A stretch of DNA of 64,000 nucleotides from Rhea pennata (taxonomy: Eukaryota; Chordata; Aves; Rheiformes; Rheidae), in contig NC_084669.1 in assembly GCF_028389875.1 (NCBI RefSeq), forward strand, positions 28,570,567 through 28,634,566, in the 5' to 3' direction. Below, in pieces: positions 1 through 11,200 of the stretch. The notes under the pieces are model-generated. The model worked only from the letters and a program-made list of their open reading frames with translations. It was not told the origin of the DNA and did no database searches. Position numbers and translations under genes: made by a program. How positions within the stretch are numbered: position 1 is the stretch's first letter; every line of letters starts with the position of its first letter.

Positions 1-597
1 GGTCTGCTTCACTCCTGAAATCAGAAGGGAGGTTTAGAAATTGTTCGTCATCTGAAAGAAGAGGAATATCTAATATTCAACTAATATTCAAAAGCAACTG
101 GAAAGAACTTTTGTTTTCCTTCCCCACACGTTTGAAAGAAGTAGGACGACTTAAAAAAAAAAAAAAAAAGGAAAAAAAAAAGGGCTGATAGTTGCAAGAC
201 TTGGCACCACAGTATCTCTTTACCAGCATTTTTACTGCCATGCCATTCTTCAGCAAAGCCATTTATACCAAAGCACCTTTGTTATCAGCAGCATGGATGT
301 AGATGTATACAATACTAAGATACCTGTGGATTGGTTGAAAAAAACGTATGAATGGTGGCAATAACGTCAGTGTAGAAAGTAAGGCTCTGGCTGTGTGGAA
401 AGTAAGTTATGCTGTAATGTGTAACAGAGATCAGTTCAGGTGCAGTTTATTTTCAGCTCTCTGCCTATTCAGCTTTTCTGTGTTGGAACCCTTCTTGGAT
501 ATAGGTTTGGATGGTTGAATTTAATTTGGGAGGAAAAGTTCTTTTAATTTGCTTTGCTTGTTTGTTTGCTTGCTAAGATTTTTTTCTTTCACTGCAG
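1..597 (+). other. PRXL2A: PRXL2A intron, truncated by the window edge
   Basis: No coding exon is visible here. It holds an interrupted A-run at 153-181 and ends in the acceptor of the 598 exon. An open frame on the opposite strand reads through the A-run and is a low-complexity shadow. Confidence 0.75.
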
Positions 598-762
598 AAA
601 AGCTTCTATGGTCCTCGCAGACGAAAAATGATGATGTCAGGCTTCTTCCGCTTTGGAGTGTGGCAGAATTTCTTTCGTGCTTGGAAAAATGGATTTAGTG
701 GTAACCTGGAAGGAGAAGGATTCACGCTGGGAGGAGTGTATGTGATTGGGGCAGAAAGACAG
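598..762 (+). CDS. PRXL2A: PRXL2A penultimate coding exon
   Basis: The exon follows a pyrimidine-rich acceptor (ttctttcactgcag) and ends at CAG|gtactg. Its 165 nt give 55 codons in one open frame, from KSFYGP to VIGAERQ. It enters and leaves in phase 0. Confidence 0.94.
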
Positions 763-1011
763 GTACTGCAGGCCTTTTAGAAGGCTTTCATGTTTCCTGA
801 GAGACTAAAGGCTTTTTTTGTGGAGTTGTTCAGTTGATGATCATTTGAACTCCTTCTGCTGTGCAGAGACTAGGATCAGTGTATGAATTTCCTTCTTTTT
901 GTCTCTGATTAGGGTGTTCTACTGGAGCATCGTGAGAAGGAATTTGGAGACAAAGTCAGCCTTCCCTCTGTTCTTGAAGCTGCTGAGAAGATAAAACCAC
1001 AAGCTTCATAA
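598..1011 (+). CDS. PRXL2A: PRXL2A (peroxiredoxin-like 2A), last two coding exons, partial
   Basis: This is the C-terminal 87 residues of peroxiredoxin-like 2A (FAM213A/PAMM), a thioredoxin-fold redox protein reported to limit oxidative stress and osteoclast formation. The coding exons are 598-762 (55 codons) and 913-1011 (32 codons plus TAA); both junctions are phase 0 with AG/GT ends. Recognisable family stretches are KSFYGPRRRKMM, GVWQNFFRAW, FSGNLEGEGFTLGGV and LLEHREKEFGDKV. They line up with the end of the human protein of about 229 residues as I remember it. The redox-active CXXC motif and the N-terminal membrane/secretory segment are encoded upstream, outside the window. The gene runs in the same direction as TSPAN14 and precedes it, as on human 10q23. 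The identification is secure; the extent of the upstream part is unknown. Confidence 0.94.
913..1011 (+). CDS. PRXL2A: PRXL2A last coding exon
   Basis: The exon starts after a tctgattag acceptor with GVLLEHREKEFGDKV and ends with KIKPQAS and a TAA stop at 1009-1011. The intron before it is only 150 bp. Confidence 0.94.
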   Translation, partial: GVLLEHREKEFGDKVSLPSVLEAAEKIKPQAS

Positions 1012-1400
1012 GCTTAAAAATAGTTGCACATGTTTCTGATCACAGCTTGAAATGTAGAATGTATCTGTTTCTTGAGCATGCAGTTTAATTGCTTCTTAAC
1101 TATTTAGTGATCAATGCAGTGGAAAGATTCTCCATCAAATGTAATAATTAATGAAAGGAAAACCCTTCTGAATTTTTTTGTTATTTTATCACCCTTCAGG
1201 TGGTCAGAGTTTCAACTTGTCTTTTGGATCTGACTGTATTAATGAAAGGCTGGGTCTAAAATCTGACGTAGCCTAGATGTTTTCAGTCAGAGACGGTCAG
1301 TTGAAACCTGTCTATCTAGGGGAGCAAAACCCTGCTAAGGCTGGAGTAACCAAGTATTAACTGAGGTTGAAGGATAATAAAAATGTATGTAAGTGAAATG
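1012..1400 (+). other. PRXL2A: PRXL2A 3' UTR (shortest supported form)
   Basis: Non-coding sequence from the stop codon to just past the first canonical poly(A) signal at 1376-1381. A second AATAAA lies at 3390-3395, so a longer 3' UTR is possible. Confidence 0.6.
1376..1381 (+). terminator. Candidate PRXL2A poly(A) signal
   Basis: A canonical AATAAA lies 365 nt after the PRXL2A stop, followed by T- and GT-rich sequence (gtatgtaagtgaaatgttgtc) that could act as the downstream element. Use of the site is inferred. Confidence 0.55.
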
Positions 1401-3259
1401 TTGTCACTTTTCACTTGTTCGTGAACGTGTAAACACATCTGTGTCTCTAGGAAACTAAGTTCTGTCAGCCTAGATTATTCTGAGATTCTGCATTTGAGAC
1501 ATTGCCACTGTTATCAACTCAGTAAGTTTCCTGGTAGTTAACTTCTAGCTCTGGGTCTTTCAGTTCTTTGTGTGATTCTCTGTAAGGAAGATTAAAGACA
1601 TCTAATGTTGACTCTCAAAGTTAATTGTGATATCAGGGCAAGTTCCTTCTTGTAGTTAAGATTCTAAAAGCAAAGGGAACAATATGAGAGAGCACATGAG
1701 GTAGTGTTTCCATCCTAGCTTAATTTCTGTAATAGAATGGCTGGGGTGTTGCTTCTAGAAACAGATGAAGTATTGCACAATAGATCCTTGAGAACAATTA
1801 CTAGACATAGCCAGATAAATACTTAGATTGAAGGGTTAAAATTGTTAGTAAAAACATTCGAGGACAGCTTGAGTTTTCCAGATGTGCTGACATTTCAAAG
1901 TCTAAACACAATGTTAAAATTGTTCCTGTTAAATTGGGGCAGATTATCAAGTGACCCAGCAGACCCGTCAGCAGCTGAAGTATATAAAAGGCTAGGTATC
2001 TTCGGAAAAAATGTTTGGGCTAGAATACATTAAGCTAACAAAACACTTAAAGGGTAGAATTCGTGTGTCCTGGCAGGAGGTCAGACTAAACAGCCATTCT
2101 GCTCTCTTCTGGGTTTAAAATCTGTAAAATCATGCTATATCAATGGTATTATCTGCAGAGATATTTTGCACCTCTGAAACTGATAATATGTCTATTTGTG
2201 TGCGCTAGTGTCTATCCATTCTGGACTACACTACACTACAATTGACTGTTATTCTAGTTGAATTTTCTGGTAGAAAATTCTTCTAGTAGAAACTTCAACT
2301 AGGTGCTTGTGCATCTTGGCTCAAATACACTGATTCTCTTGGTTAGTTTAGCTACTTGAAACTTAAAAGTACCCTGGTGTTGTATAAAGGTTTCTGATGT
2401 GACAAACAATATAAACAGCAAGAACACATTGCATTGCTGTGCAGATGCAAATACCGAGACTATTTTCTCTGTTGGGGAGGTATGCCATTTTAATGAGAGT
2501 AGCACAGTAAAATTTACATTTTTCTTCCCTCTGTTTGCAGTCATTCCTTTTTTGAAAAAGGTGGGAAGGAGGAAGGGTGTTTAGAAAGGCTAAAGGAAGG
2601 GGATTGAGTCCGTCTTGTGAGGTTTTGTTCTGATTTCCCCAGGTGAGAAATCTTAAATCAGCTATGGTCTCTCAAAATCTTTGAGCTAAATGCAGAAAGT
2701 TAGTATGGCATTCCTATGGTGTCTGGTGCTTGTACTGGTGTCCAGAAAAGCTACTGGGTGCTCAGAGATAAAATAATGCCTGAGTGGAGGTGGACTTCCT
2801 TGAATGGGATCCAGAAAAGGAGTTCACTCCAGGAAACTTTGTCTGAGGGCTTTTTGTCCTGAATTCTATAACTGAAAGGAAATGCTCGCATTATGAGTCC
2901 TTGCCTGATGACAGGCACCTAAAACTCTTCCTCTACAAACCTATAAATGTGAAGTATTACGTAAAAGGCTGCTTGTCTACAGTTGGCGTATTGTTACCTG
3001 GAGTGCAAGTGGAGGGAAACAAAAGAGGTGCTGAAAGAAATGTCTGAGAGCTACTGTTTCTTACAGTTGCAAGCTGCTATTAAAATCTCATTTCTAATAG
3101 GAGAAGACTTCTGCATCACAGCTCTTGCTGAGTTTTGAGTTTTCTTTCTAGGGGGACCTGGAAGGCTTTGACACTTGCAGAAGACAGCTCTTGCACAAAG
3201 ACATGCCAAAAAAAAAAAAAAAAAGATACTGATCTCAGAGAAACCTGCGTTTGTGGCCT

Positions 3260-3328
3260 TGTTTCAAGGGCTGTTTATGCATTTCACATAAACATGAAAT
3301 GTGAAATGCAGAAACAGTCCTTGGAGTA
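3260..3328 (+). repeat. Near-perfect inverted repeat forming a 30-bp hairpin
   Basis: The left arm, 3260-3289, pairs with the right arm, 3299-3328, across a 9-nt loop. Pairing by hand for a plus-strand transcript gives 25 Watson-Crick pairs, four G-U wobbles and one A-G mismatch (3277/3311). The core is ATGCATTTCACAT against ATGTGAAATGCAG. On the minus strand the four wobbles become A-C mismatches, so the plus transcript folds better. The total of 69 nt is the size of a pre-miRNA. It could also be a small palindromic MITE-like repeat. Confidence 0.75.
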
Positions 3329-3389
3329 TAGGATGGAAGCCACATAAATTCTAAAATATTTAAGATAAAGTGAAGTGCCTTTAGAACTT

Positions 3390-3395
3390 AATAAA
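3390..3395 (+). terminator. Candidate distal PRXL2A poly(A) signal
   Basis: A second canonical AATAAA, 2.4 kb after the stop codon and about 60 nt after the hairpin at 3260-3328. If used, the hairpin would lie inside the PRXL2A 3' UTR. Chance occurrence is quite possible in this AT-rich DNA. Confidence 0.3.
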
Positions 3396-6300
3396 CCTCG
3401 AAAGCATCCCCTTCAGAGGAGGGTTTTTGGCATTACAGTTTTGTCTGTGTGCAATTGTCTTCCATTCGGTCTGACAGAATTGGCCCCTGGTTCTTTTAAG
3501 TCAGACTGCTGAAGGTCTAAGGTGCCAGGGCACTTGAAGAGATAATGCTTCTGTCAAATGTTTTGTAATCCTGGAAATAGAGCGAGGAAGCTTTTGTGTC
3601 CAGCATGTTAATGCTCCAACAAGGTAAAATGTACCTCTAGTGTAAAAACATTTTTAAAAAGCCCATGAATTCCTTTTGTGCCTGGTTTATTAAACTATTC
3701 AGGGAGACACACTGGGACTTCTCTGTGCTCTGTCAGTTTCAGCAGTGGCACGTATATGGTAACCACGTGAGACCTCTGGACTGGCAGAGCGTGTTTCGAG
3801 ACTGTTAACAGTGACAGTTCATGTATACAGTTAGTGGAAGAGTGTATTTCTTCTCGATTCTGGAATTACATAACTCAGATTTGAAAGTTTTGTTACTGTG
3901 CAGAAATCAACTCAAAATTCAGAGCCACAACAGGTCAAAATGGCATTTTAAACATTCAGAAGAATTCTTATTGATAATCTGTTTTTTCAAGCCTACTTTG
4001 GGATTATTTGGAGTTGACTCATCCTTTTTGAACTCCATGTTAACAAAATACAAATAGGGAGGATGGAAAATATGTGGTGCCTAGGAACTAGGAACAGTTA
4101 ATAGGGTTTGAAATGGGCAGTCTTAAGGAAATAGAATAACTACAAAGTAGTAGATGAAAAAGTAATGAATTCTAGATGAATTTTTAATGCCGGAGACTGT
4201 ACAAGGTTGGAATTAGCTAATTTAAGAAGGTGTTTTCTACTTTAAAAGCAGAATGCTCATTAAAGACGTTTTTTAATAGTTGTTGGTTTTGATGTTGCAA
4301 CAGCTACCTCTGCTGGCCCAGTTTCTTATATACATTTAATATTTGGAGATTTTTTTTCTTTTAACACAACATGTACACAAAATCTTAACCACTCCTTCAA
4401 AATTACATCAAATATGACATCACAGTTCAACACTCAGTTGGATCCCAGAAGCCCCTTAAATTAAACAGCTTTAATAACTGAAAGTTTGTTTATTCTTGGC
4501 TTGAGAAAAAAATCAGCAACAAAATCCCCTACAGTCTTTTTTCGCTAATCAACTTCCCCTTGTTTCTTCACAACATTGTATTCTTTTTTTCAGTACAAAA
4601 AGAAGGTTAAGAAAAAACATTTTAAAAAGGAAAATGCTGTGAAATCAATCGAATATATGTAATAGAAGGAGGTGTTTCTTACTCGTCCTTTTAAAAACAC
4701 CAATTATGTTTTCTGTCTGCACTGTCTTTTTAAGTTCTTTAGAAAGATGGTCTGTCTCAGGGTGTTTTCTGTTTACTTCCTGTTCTGCGTTTTGTTTCAC
4801 TGTGTGGGCTATGCATTCCCACTGCTGTCAAACTGCCTGCAATTCGTGCCATTTGCAAATATTCATACAGAGAGCAGAATGCCAAGGGTTCCCTGCCATT
4901 TTCTGAAGTGTTTCCTGTGATACATTTTGGTAGAAATAAAAAAATGAACAAATTTCTTTTTATCTCTGAGCCACTAGATGGCATGACTTCCCCAGCCTAA
5001 ATTAAGGCCAGTAGTAAATCTGAAGGTTTTTTTATTTTGCAGTAAAAAATTTGCCTAATAAAAATGCTAGCAGTTGAACACTGTAGATTAACATTATGCT
5101 AGAGGAAAGCTTTTGGAAAAGGCATCTCATCCAGCAAACTTTTTACTTGTGTGGACATTCACCATCTTAAAAAAGAAAAGAATACACTGTGTTGAATGGT
5201 AGAGTCTGCGTTATATAAATGCTTTTGGAGGGAATAACTTATTACCGGACTCGCTGTAATCCTCACTGATATTTTAGTAATATTCCTTTTGGACACGGCT
5301 AGTGCCTCAGTGGTTTCCTCTATCCAAAAGCACTTCTGTCAGAAGCTTCTTTAATGGAGCTGGAGTAGAGAAGTGCAATGGCCACTTGTAACAGTAGAGG
5401 GAGGTGGGAAGATGGAGAAAATAATGTGCAAAAGGGATGAATAAAGTTAAACCACTGTTTCTAACTTAACTAGAGAGGTCTAGTCCATTTTTACTGGATA
5501 ATTGAATAATTCCATCCAAATGTATTCTTTTTTCTAGTTGTTCTTAGAATTTTTATATGATTTTCCCCAAAATACTTCATCTTTCAATTTACTGTTTTAG
5601 GTCTAGCTACTGATTTCATAGTATCTGAGACCATCTGAAGTTCCTCAGTAGCTTCTCTGGGCTTCCCCCCCCCCACACTCCTGTATCTCTCTTTACTCCA
5701 TAATTATTAAGACCATGTGATAATTCCACATATACCTGCTGTTTTCCAGAAACCTTCCTGTACAAATAGGAATTTCTTCTACTGCAAGACTGTGTTTGCT
5801 GCTGCTGATAATGCTGTCAAATATACAGTGGAATTGGTGAATAGCTCTGGTCTTGGCACTTTTCACCAGCTACTCCTCATTAATTTCAGGAAATGTTTTG
5901 TAATGGCCAGAGGAAACAGCAATGACAAATTATGCATGAACTTAGGCCTGCACAAGTTCAGTCAAAAATCAGATTTTCCATTTTTGCTTTTGCAGTACTG
6001 TTACACTCTTCAACTGCTGAAGTGACTGGCTTTAAGTTTTCCAGTTTGCCCTCACACTTATAATGTGTCTCTGATGGATGAGATTTTTACCCTAATTTCC
6101 TTAGCATCAAAGTGAAGCATACAGAACAGAGATAATGCCAATGGCACAGGCGAATAACTTGCAAATGGAAAGGTTGTTCCAGCTATCTCCAGGTTAACAC
6201 TGAATACAATCAATTCAACTACCCTGTGAACTACTAACACTGACCATTTTGCAAGACTATTTTATATTGCAAGAGATCTCTATTCTACTGACTAGGTTAT

Positions 6301-7097
6301 ACCAAACAAATACTTAGAATGATGGCTATCTTCATGATTCAAAGCCAGATCAAATTAATAAAGACGACGATAGTGGAGGCTTGCAGACTTACTTTTCCTG
6401 AGTGGGAGCCACTTCTTATACCTGCAGTCCCTAAATCCTGAGGCTCTTTCCCCTGCCGAATCTTAGCAGTTACTATTATATCCTCTGTCTTCTCATCTCC
6501 AACAGAAAGAGCATACTAGAGCATTCTGCCTTGGGGGATGCGACTCAATGCTCTGCAAGATGACTGTTTTGCTTTATCTTTGAAGAAGAGAAAGAAGATG
6601 ACACAAGCCTTTCCTTGAGTCAAGAGATCATAAGACATGCAAAAGAAGCAAATGGGAAAATCAACAGAAGCAGCAAGTTACTGACTATGCTAGAAACCAA
6701 CTGGGATACAAAGCATTACCTCTGAGAAAAACTTTGGTTTCCTGTCCATGTCCTTGACTTTATAGCTAGTTATTCAGTGTACATCCTCATTCAAATCCAG
6801 CCTGCTTCCTGAAATCCCTTTTCAAAGTAAGCCTTACTGCTTTTGATCTGCATGCATGAGTCTTATACAGGACAGCAGTGCCTTTCTTCCATAATTTGAG
6901 AAGACAGAGGTTCAAGATGGAAAATGCAGATGGAGATAGAGAAGCTGAGGTAACCAGCAGGTAGCAGTGACATCAGGAGACTAGAAGCCATTCCCTTGGT
7001 ACCTCAACATAAGGATGCCTGCTGGGCAGGTCTCCCACAGGTAGGCAGAAGGTTGATGAGAAGGAGAGCCTCTCCCCAGCTGCCAGGCAGCAGGATT

Positions 7098-7131
7098 ACC
7101 TCAAGTGTGAGCTCACCTCAGGTGTAAGCTC
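7098..7131. repeat. Two-copy 17-bp tandem duplication upstream of the TSPAN14 CpG island
   Basis: The unit acctcaagtgtgagctc is followed directly by acctcaggtgtaagctc, with two differences. It lies about 0.5 kb before the CpG island. Confidence 0.6.
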
Positions 7132-7558
7132 TCCCTTGCTCACCACATGGCTTCAAAAGACATGACTCAGCCCCTCTTTCCTTTTCCTGCCTGCCTTCCC
7201 AGCACTTTAAAAGGGAGATTTAAAAATCCTGGGATATTTACTGACTCAAGATACTCTTTGTTTTGGGGATTTTTTCTTCTCCTCCCTTCTGGTTTTTCCC
7301 ACCTTTCAGGTAAACTCAGATTGTGCTCCAAGGCTGCTCTGAAATTGCTGTTCCTGATGGCCTTGTTCTTATTCTGAAATTCCCTCAGGAATGAGCACTG
7401 TTTAACTGTCAGACCCTCCCCATGGGGACAGAGCATGTGCCTGGCCAGGGAGAGGGACTCCCACAGGGACTGCACGGTGCCAGGAGCCTTCTAAGCGTTT
7501 TCCACAGCGCGACCGACGCTGCTATGTTGACTGGAAAAGTAACCTAGAACCAAAGCTT

Positions 7559-7574
7559 GGGGGGGGGGGGGGGG
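7559..7574. repeat. G16 homopolymer at the edge of the CpG island
   Basis: A run of 16 G lies immediately upstream of the GC-rich promoter region. It is prone to slippage, sequencing error and quadruplex formation. Confidence 0.9.
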
Positions 7575-7625
7575 CTGAGAGACTTAATGAGCCGTCACGG
7601 GTTTCCTTCAATTGAACTTGCCGAC

Positions 7626-7709
7626 TTGGGGCTGGGGAGGCGGCGGTTGGGGCTGGGGAGGCGGCGGTTGGGGCGCGAGCGGCGGCGGTTGGGGCGCGAG
7701 CGGCGGCCG
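7626..7709. repeat. Four-copy 21-bp G-rich minisatellite in the promoter
   Basis: Units start at 7626, 7647, 7668 and 7689. The first two read ttggggctggggaggcggcg plus g; the next two carry ggggcgcgagcggcggc in place of the second G-tract. The copies form two sub-types in an AABB order. Repeated G3-G4 tracts make it quadruplex-prone. Confidence 0.88.
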
Positions 7710-7899
7710 TTCCCCCCGCCCGGGGGGAGGGGGAGGGGCGGAGGCCGCCGGCGCTCGCAGCCGGCGCTCGCAGCCGCCGCCCGGCCTCGCTGAGGGGTGG
7801 GCGCGGGGCGGGCGAGCCGGGGCGCCCCACCGCCGGACGCCTCGGGTCAGCCCAGCCGAAGCCGCCCGGAGGTGCGAGGGGCAAATAGCTGGCTGGAGG

Positions 7900-8227
7900 G
7901 GAATCGCGGCGGCCGAGCAGAGCTTCCTGCGAGCAGCCGCCTTTGTGTGGAGCGAGGCTGCGTGTGCGCCGCGCCGCGGCAGGCGTGGCCTGAGGGGCGC
8001 GAGTGCGTTTCCTCGCTCTCGGGGCGCCCGGAAGCCGCGGGGCAGCACCCGCCGCCGTGGTGGAGAGCTGCGCTGCGCTGCGCCGCTCTGCTCTGCGCGC
8101 CCGGGGCCGCCTTCGCCTCTGCCGCGTGTCCATGGACTAACCCGGACAGCGGAGGGACGCCCGAGTGCGCCGCCGCCTCGCCCTCCGCCCGACCGGGCGA
8201 AACTTAGCGAGCGGGCTGCTGCCCCGG
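7900..8227 (+). other. TSPAN14: TSPAN14 non-coding exon 1 (5' end approximate)
   Basis: The 3' boundary is set by a strong donor, CCCGG|gtgagtgtg, with the next plus-strand acceptor that leads to coding sequence at 23720. The transcription start cannot be read from the sequence; 7900 is a placeholder inside the island. The exon contains a two-codon upstream ORF at 8132-8140. Confidence 0.5.
8132..8140 (+). promoter_or_regulatory. Minimal upstream ORF (Met-Asp-stop) in TSPAN14 exon 1
   Basis: The sequence ccATGGACTAA gives a start, one further codon and a stop. It has G at +4 but T at -3, so it is a moderate start context at best. If included in the mRNA it could dampen translation of the main ORF. 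Confidence 0.5.
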
Positions 8228-11200
8228 GTGAGTGTGTGCCGTGCGCGCCGGGCTGCCCCGCCGGCGCGGTCACCCCGCGGCCCCTGCGCCGCCTCCGCGC
8301 CGAGCGCTGGGCCCTCTCCTCTCCCCGCTCTGCAACGCCCGCGTTTCGGGCACCCCTGTCACCGCTGCGAACGGGAGCGGGGCTCCTTGCTGCAACATGC
8401 TCCGGGAGCCGGCAGCCATTTAAGCGGGTGCACGCAAGGCGCCGGCTCTGGGTGTGTGCCTTTTGCCCGGGACGTCGGTAAAGCTTAGTTTCACTTGGCG
8501 GGCGGAGAGCAAGTGCTTCTTAGCTGTTCTCCCCGAGTGCGAAAGGAAGAGAGCAGCCCCCTGACTTCAGGAGTTTAGGAAAACGCGGACTACAGCGCTT
8601 CTCTGGGAGACTCTGCCATTGTCCGCTTCCATGAAAGGAAGCCGGAGGAGCTGGGAGAGGCTTCCTCCGGGAGTTGTCCCGGGGTTGTTGGGTGAGGTGC
8701 TGTGAGTGCCACATGGAGGAAGAGGCCTTCCCGGGTAGGGCTGCTGCAGGGCCGCCTTTACCTGCTGCTTCCTCTGCCGTTGCACCCGGTGCTTCCAGCT
8801 GCGCACGAATTCCCACACTGGCCCGCCCTGCCCTGCCCTGCCGGGGCTGAGTCCAAACTTGTTAACAGAAACTACGTTTGAGTAAGCGTGTGTCTGTGTG
8901 AGCATCGAGGCATGAGGCCGCATTTAAAGGAGAAAGTCTTTAGATGTTTGTAAGGTGTTAGTACGGTCTCTCTGAAATACTTTAAGCTTTCTGCTCACGA
9001 TGCTGCTTGCTGCTCTGTGTGAGTGAACCCTCGATCTCCTCTCAGCAGTGGGCCTGTTTTTGCTCTTGCTGTATCTAAAATGGGGTGGGACTGGACTTCC
9101 TGAAGCTGCAACACTGGTTGTAATTCTGTTAGCTCAGGCTGCCTAGGTCACAGCGGACCAGTACTCCACTAGGAGACAGAAAAGCAGCGAGATTTGCTCT
9201 TCTCTGTCATTCTATACTAGAATATTGTAAGCTATGGATTAGGGTCATTAGAAGTGGCATCACATTTTTCTTTTTTTGCTCCCAAAGTAGGTTAACTGAG
9301 TATTAACCACTGGTTCCAGTTTAGTCATTTATGTTCTGCCTAATTAAGTTGTCTTTGTAGTTTCAGCTGCTGGCTTGTTCAGAGCACTGCCGAGAAGCTA
9401 CTACACTGTGTCTAAGAAAAAAGTTAAAATAAAATGCTTTTTGCATTGTTTATGTGGGGAAAGGATTTTTTTTCTTGACTAAAAACACAGTTTTTAGGGA
9501 AGAAAGGCTATTGAGCATTTTGCTTGCCTTTGAGAGAAGGTTTAAGCTAAATTGAAAAAAAGATGTGCTATTTTGCAGGGAAAGAGCAAGTTCCTTGGTG
9601 TTATGCCTATTACGTGTCCATACTGGAGTTGTTTTGTGTGTAGAACAGAACAGACTAGAATTTTGTGTTTCCAGAGCAGCTGCCTAAGGTTGTTGAGCAC
9701 GTGTCTAACAAAGTCTCAGTTGAGTCTGTGAGAAGGAAAGGTTTCACTTGGAGTCCTTTTAAATGAAGAACACTGCAAAAATAAATTACTTCTGGTGTTT
9801 TTTACCTTCCTTAATAGGTCTCAGAGCAGGGGTGGGAGGGATATTTTAAGATGTCTGGCAGGGTAAGATTTTTGCAGTACCATGCTCTTTTGTGGGGGAG
9901 GGAGGGCATACAGCTTGTGACCTAGAGCTCTGGTTAAAATTGAAGGAAACCAGCTCTTTAAGGATAGAAGTGCAGAGTTGCTTTTAATTGCTCAGAGGGA
10001 TGATGAGCTTTCCACGAATCTCCATCAGTCAGGCATCAGTACTTGCATGTGCTAGTTACTCCTTGGGCTAGTTTATGCTGACAATAAATGTAAGAAACTT
10101 TAAGTATTTGGGTGTGGATGGATATTTACGAGATACTGCTACAGCTATCTGTTTGGCAGATAGCTTGTGTGGGGAATGAAGCGAAAGTTTAGAATTTAAC
10201 TGTCTGTTCGCTAGTATGAAATCTGGCTGTGCTGTGAGGCAGCTTTTTTTGTTAAGCAAACCCAGGTCATCTCTGTTTTTGGAATGATGTTTTTTTGCTG
10301 TGTGGCTAAGATATGGGAACAAGGTGCTTTTAGGGCTTACTATATATTCTTTTAGGTGAGAGTGGGAGGGATGTATTGCCTTTTATTAAGAGATTTTAAT
10401 GTTCAAGCTTAGTGTCAATAAACCAGCAACTTTTAGAAGTAGCTTCCTGAAAGTATGGAAATGCTTTATAATGGCGTTGAAAAACAATGTGCAGATGAGT
10501 TTCCTGTTTTGCTTTTTGCTGTATTTTTGTTGGTCTCACTCATAGGTGGGCAACTGCTAGAGCTAAGGTGTGTAAGTCAAAAAAGCATTGAATGCTGCTG
10601 TTTGTCTGATCTAGGCTTTGTAAGTATGATTTTTATTCAGCGTAAGTTGATTGTTAGCTTTTTTTGTGTCAAAAAAGTATTGTCTCTGTTCCCCTGGTAA
10701 GAAGTGCAAATCAGAAGCCTGCCTTGGATATTGAATGTGTCTTATTCTCACCTCTGGGTAGTAGCGCAGGTTTTGCCTGACATTTTGTGCAGTGTAGAGT
10801 AATTGAACTTATACTGTTTTTCTAGTTTCTAACCACCTTCCTCCTCTCCTTGCTGTGTTGGGGTGGAGGGAGGGGAAAAAAAATCTTATGTTGTGTAAGC
10901 TGTGTGGGAGCAATGTCTGTGCAAGAGCCTTTACATAGCCTCCCTGACAGGACTGAAACTGGATATGTTCTGGGCTACTTCTTACCAGATTTAAGCCTTG
11001 TAATACCTGATGAAAAGATCATAAAAGTCCTTTACTCTGAGCCCTGAAATGCTATGTAATTGAGGCCCTTTCTCTGGGTTTTAAGGGGTAGCTCTTTCAT
11101 CCTAGATGCAGCAGAAAAACTATTGATAGGGAACATTATGAATTTACTCATGCCCAAATTAAATGTGTAGATAACTTGTGTGAAAAAGCTAAATAGGCTA

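Larger units (their letters stand above)
1401..7550. other. PRXL2A-TSPAN14 intergenic region
   Basis: No gene is recognisable on either strand over about 6 kb. Contents are a hairpin at 3260-3328, an A-run at about 3209-3224, a C-run at 5665-5674, and a 17-bp imperfect tandem duplication with E-box-like CAGGTG at 7098-7131. Open frames of 60-102 codons (for example 5717-6025) show no family similarity I recognise and no convincing exon signals. Confidence 0.6.
7600..8490 (+). promoter_or_regulatory. TSPAN14: CpG-island promoter of TSPAN14
   Basis: About 0.9 kb of very GC-rich, CpG-dense sequence stands out sharply from AT-rich, CpG-poor flanks. It contains GC-box-like motifs (for example gcggggcgggcg near 7801-7812) and no obvious TATA box. 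Its position fits the housekeeping-type promoter of TSPAN14: a consensus splice donor (CCCGG|gtgagt) lies at 8227/8228 and the first coding exon follows in the same direction. Long open frames here, up to 289 codons on the plus strand and 221 on the minus strand, result from the lack of AT-rich stop codons and are not genes. Confidence 0.82.

Noticed and set aside
2254..2302. Nested inverted repeats ctagttgaa / ttcaactag and gaattttct / agaaaattc
   Set aside because: Short AT-rich arms with unequal spacing; likely chance, unlike the 30-bp stem at 3260.
7522..8488. Several long overlapping open frames (up to 289 codons) on both strands in the GC-rich block
   Set aside because: They are rich in Arg, Ala, Pro and Gly, occur in several frames at once, and follow from the absence of stop codons in a CpG island. 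No family resemblance.
10143..10165. Short hairpin AGCTATCTG / CAGATAGCT, and a similar 10-bp one at 15419-15448
   Set aside because: Arms of 9-10 bp are expected by chance many times in 64 kb; no other support.
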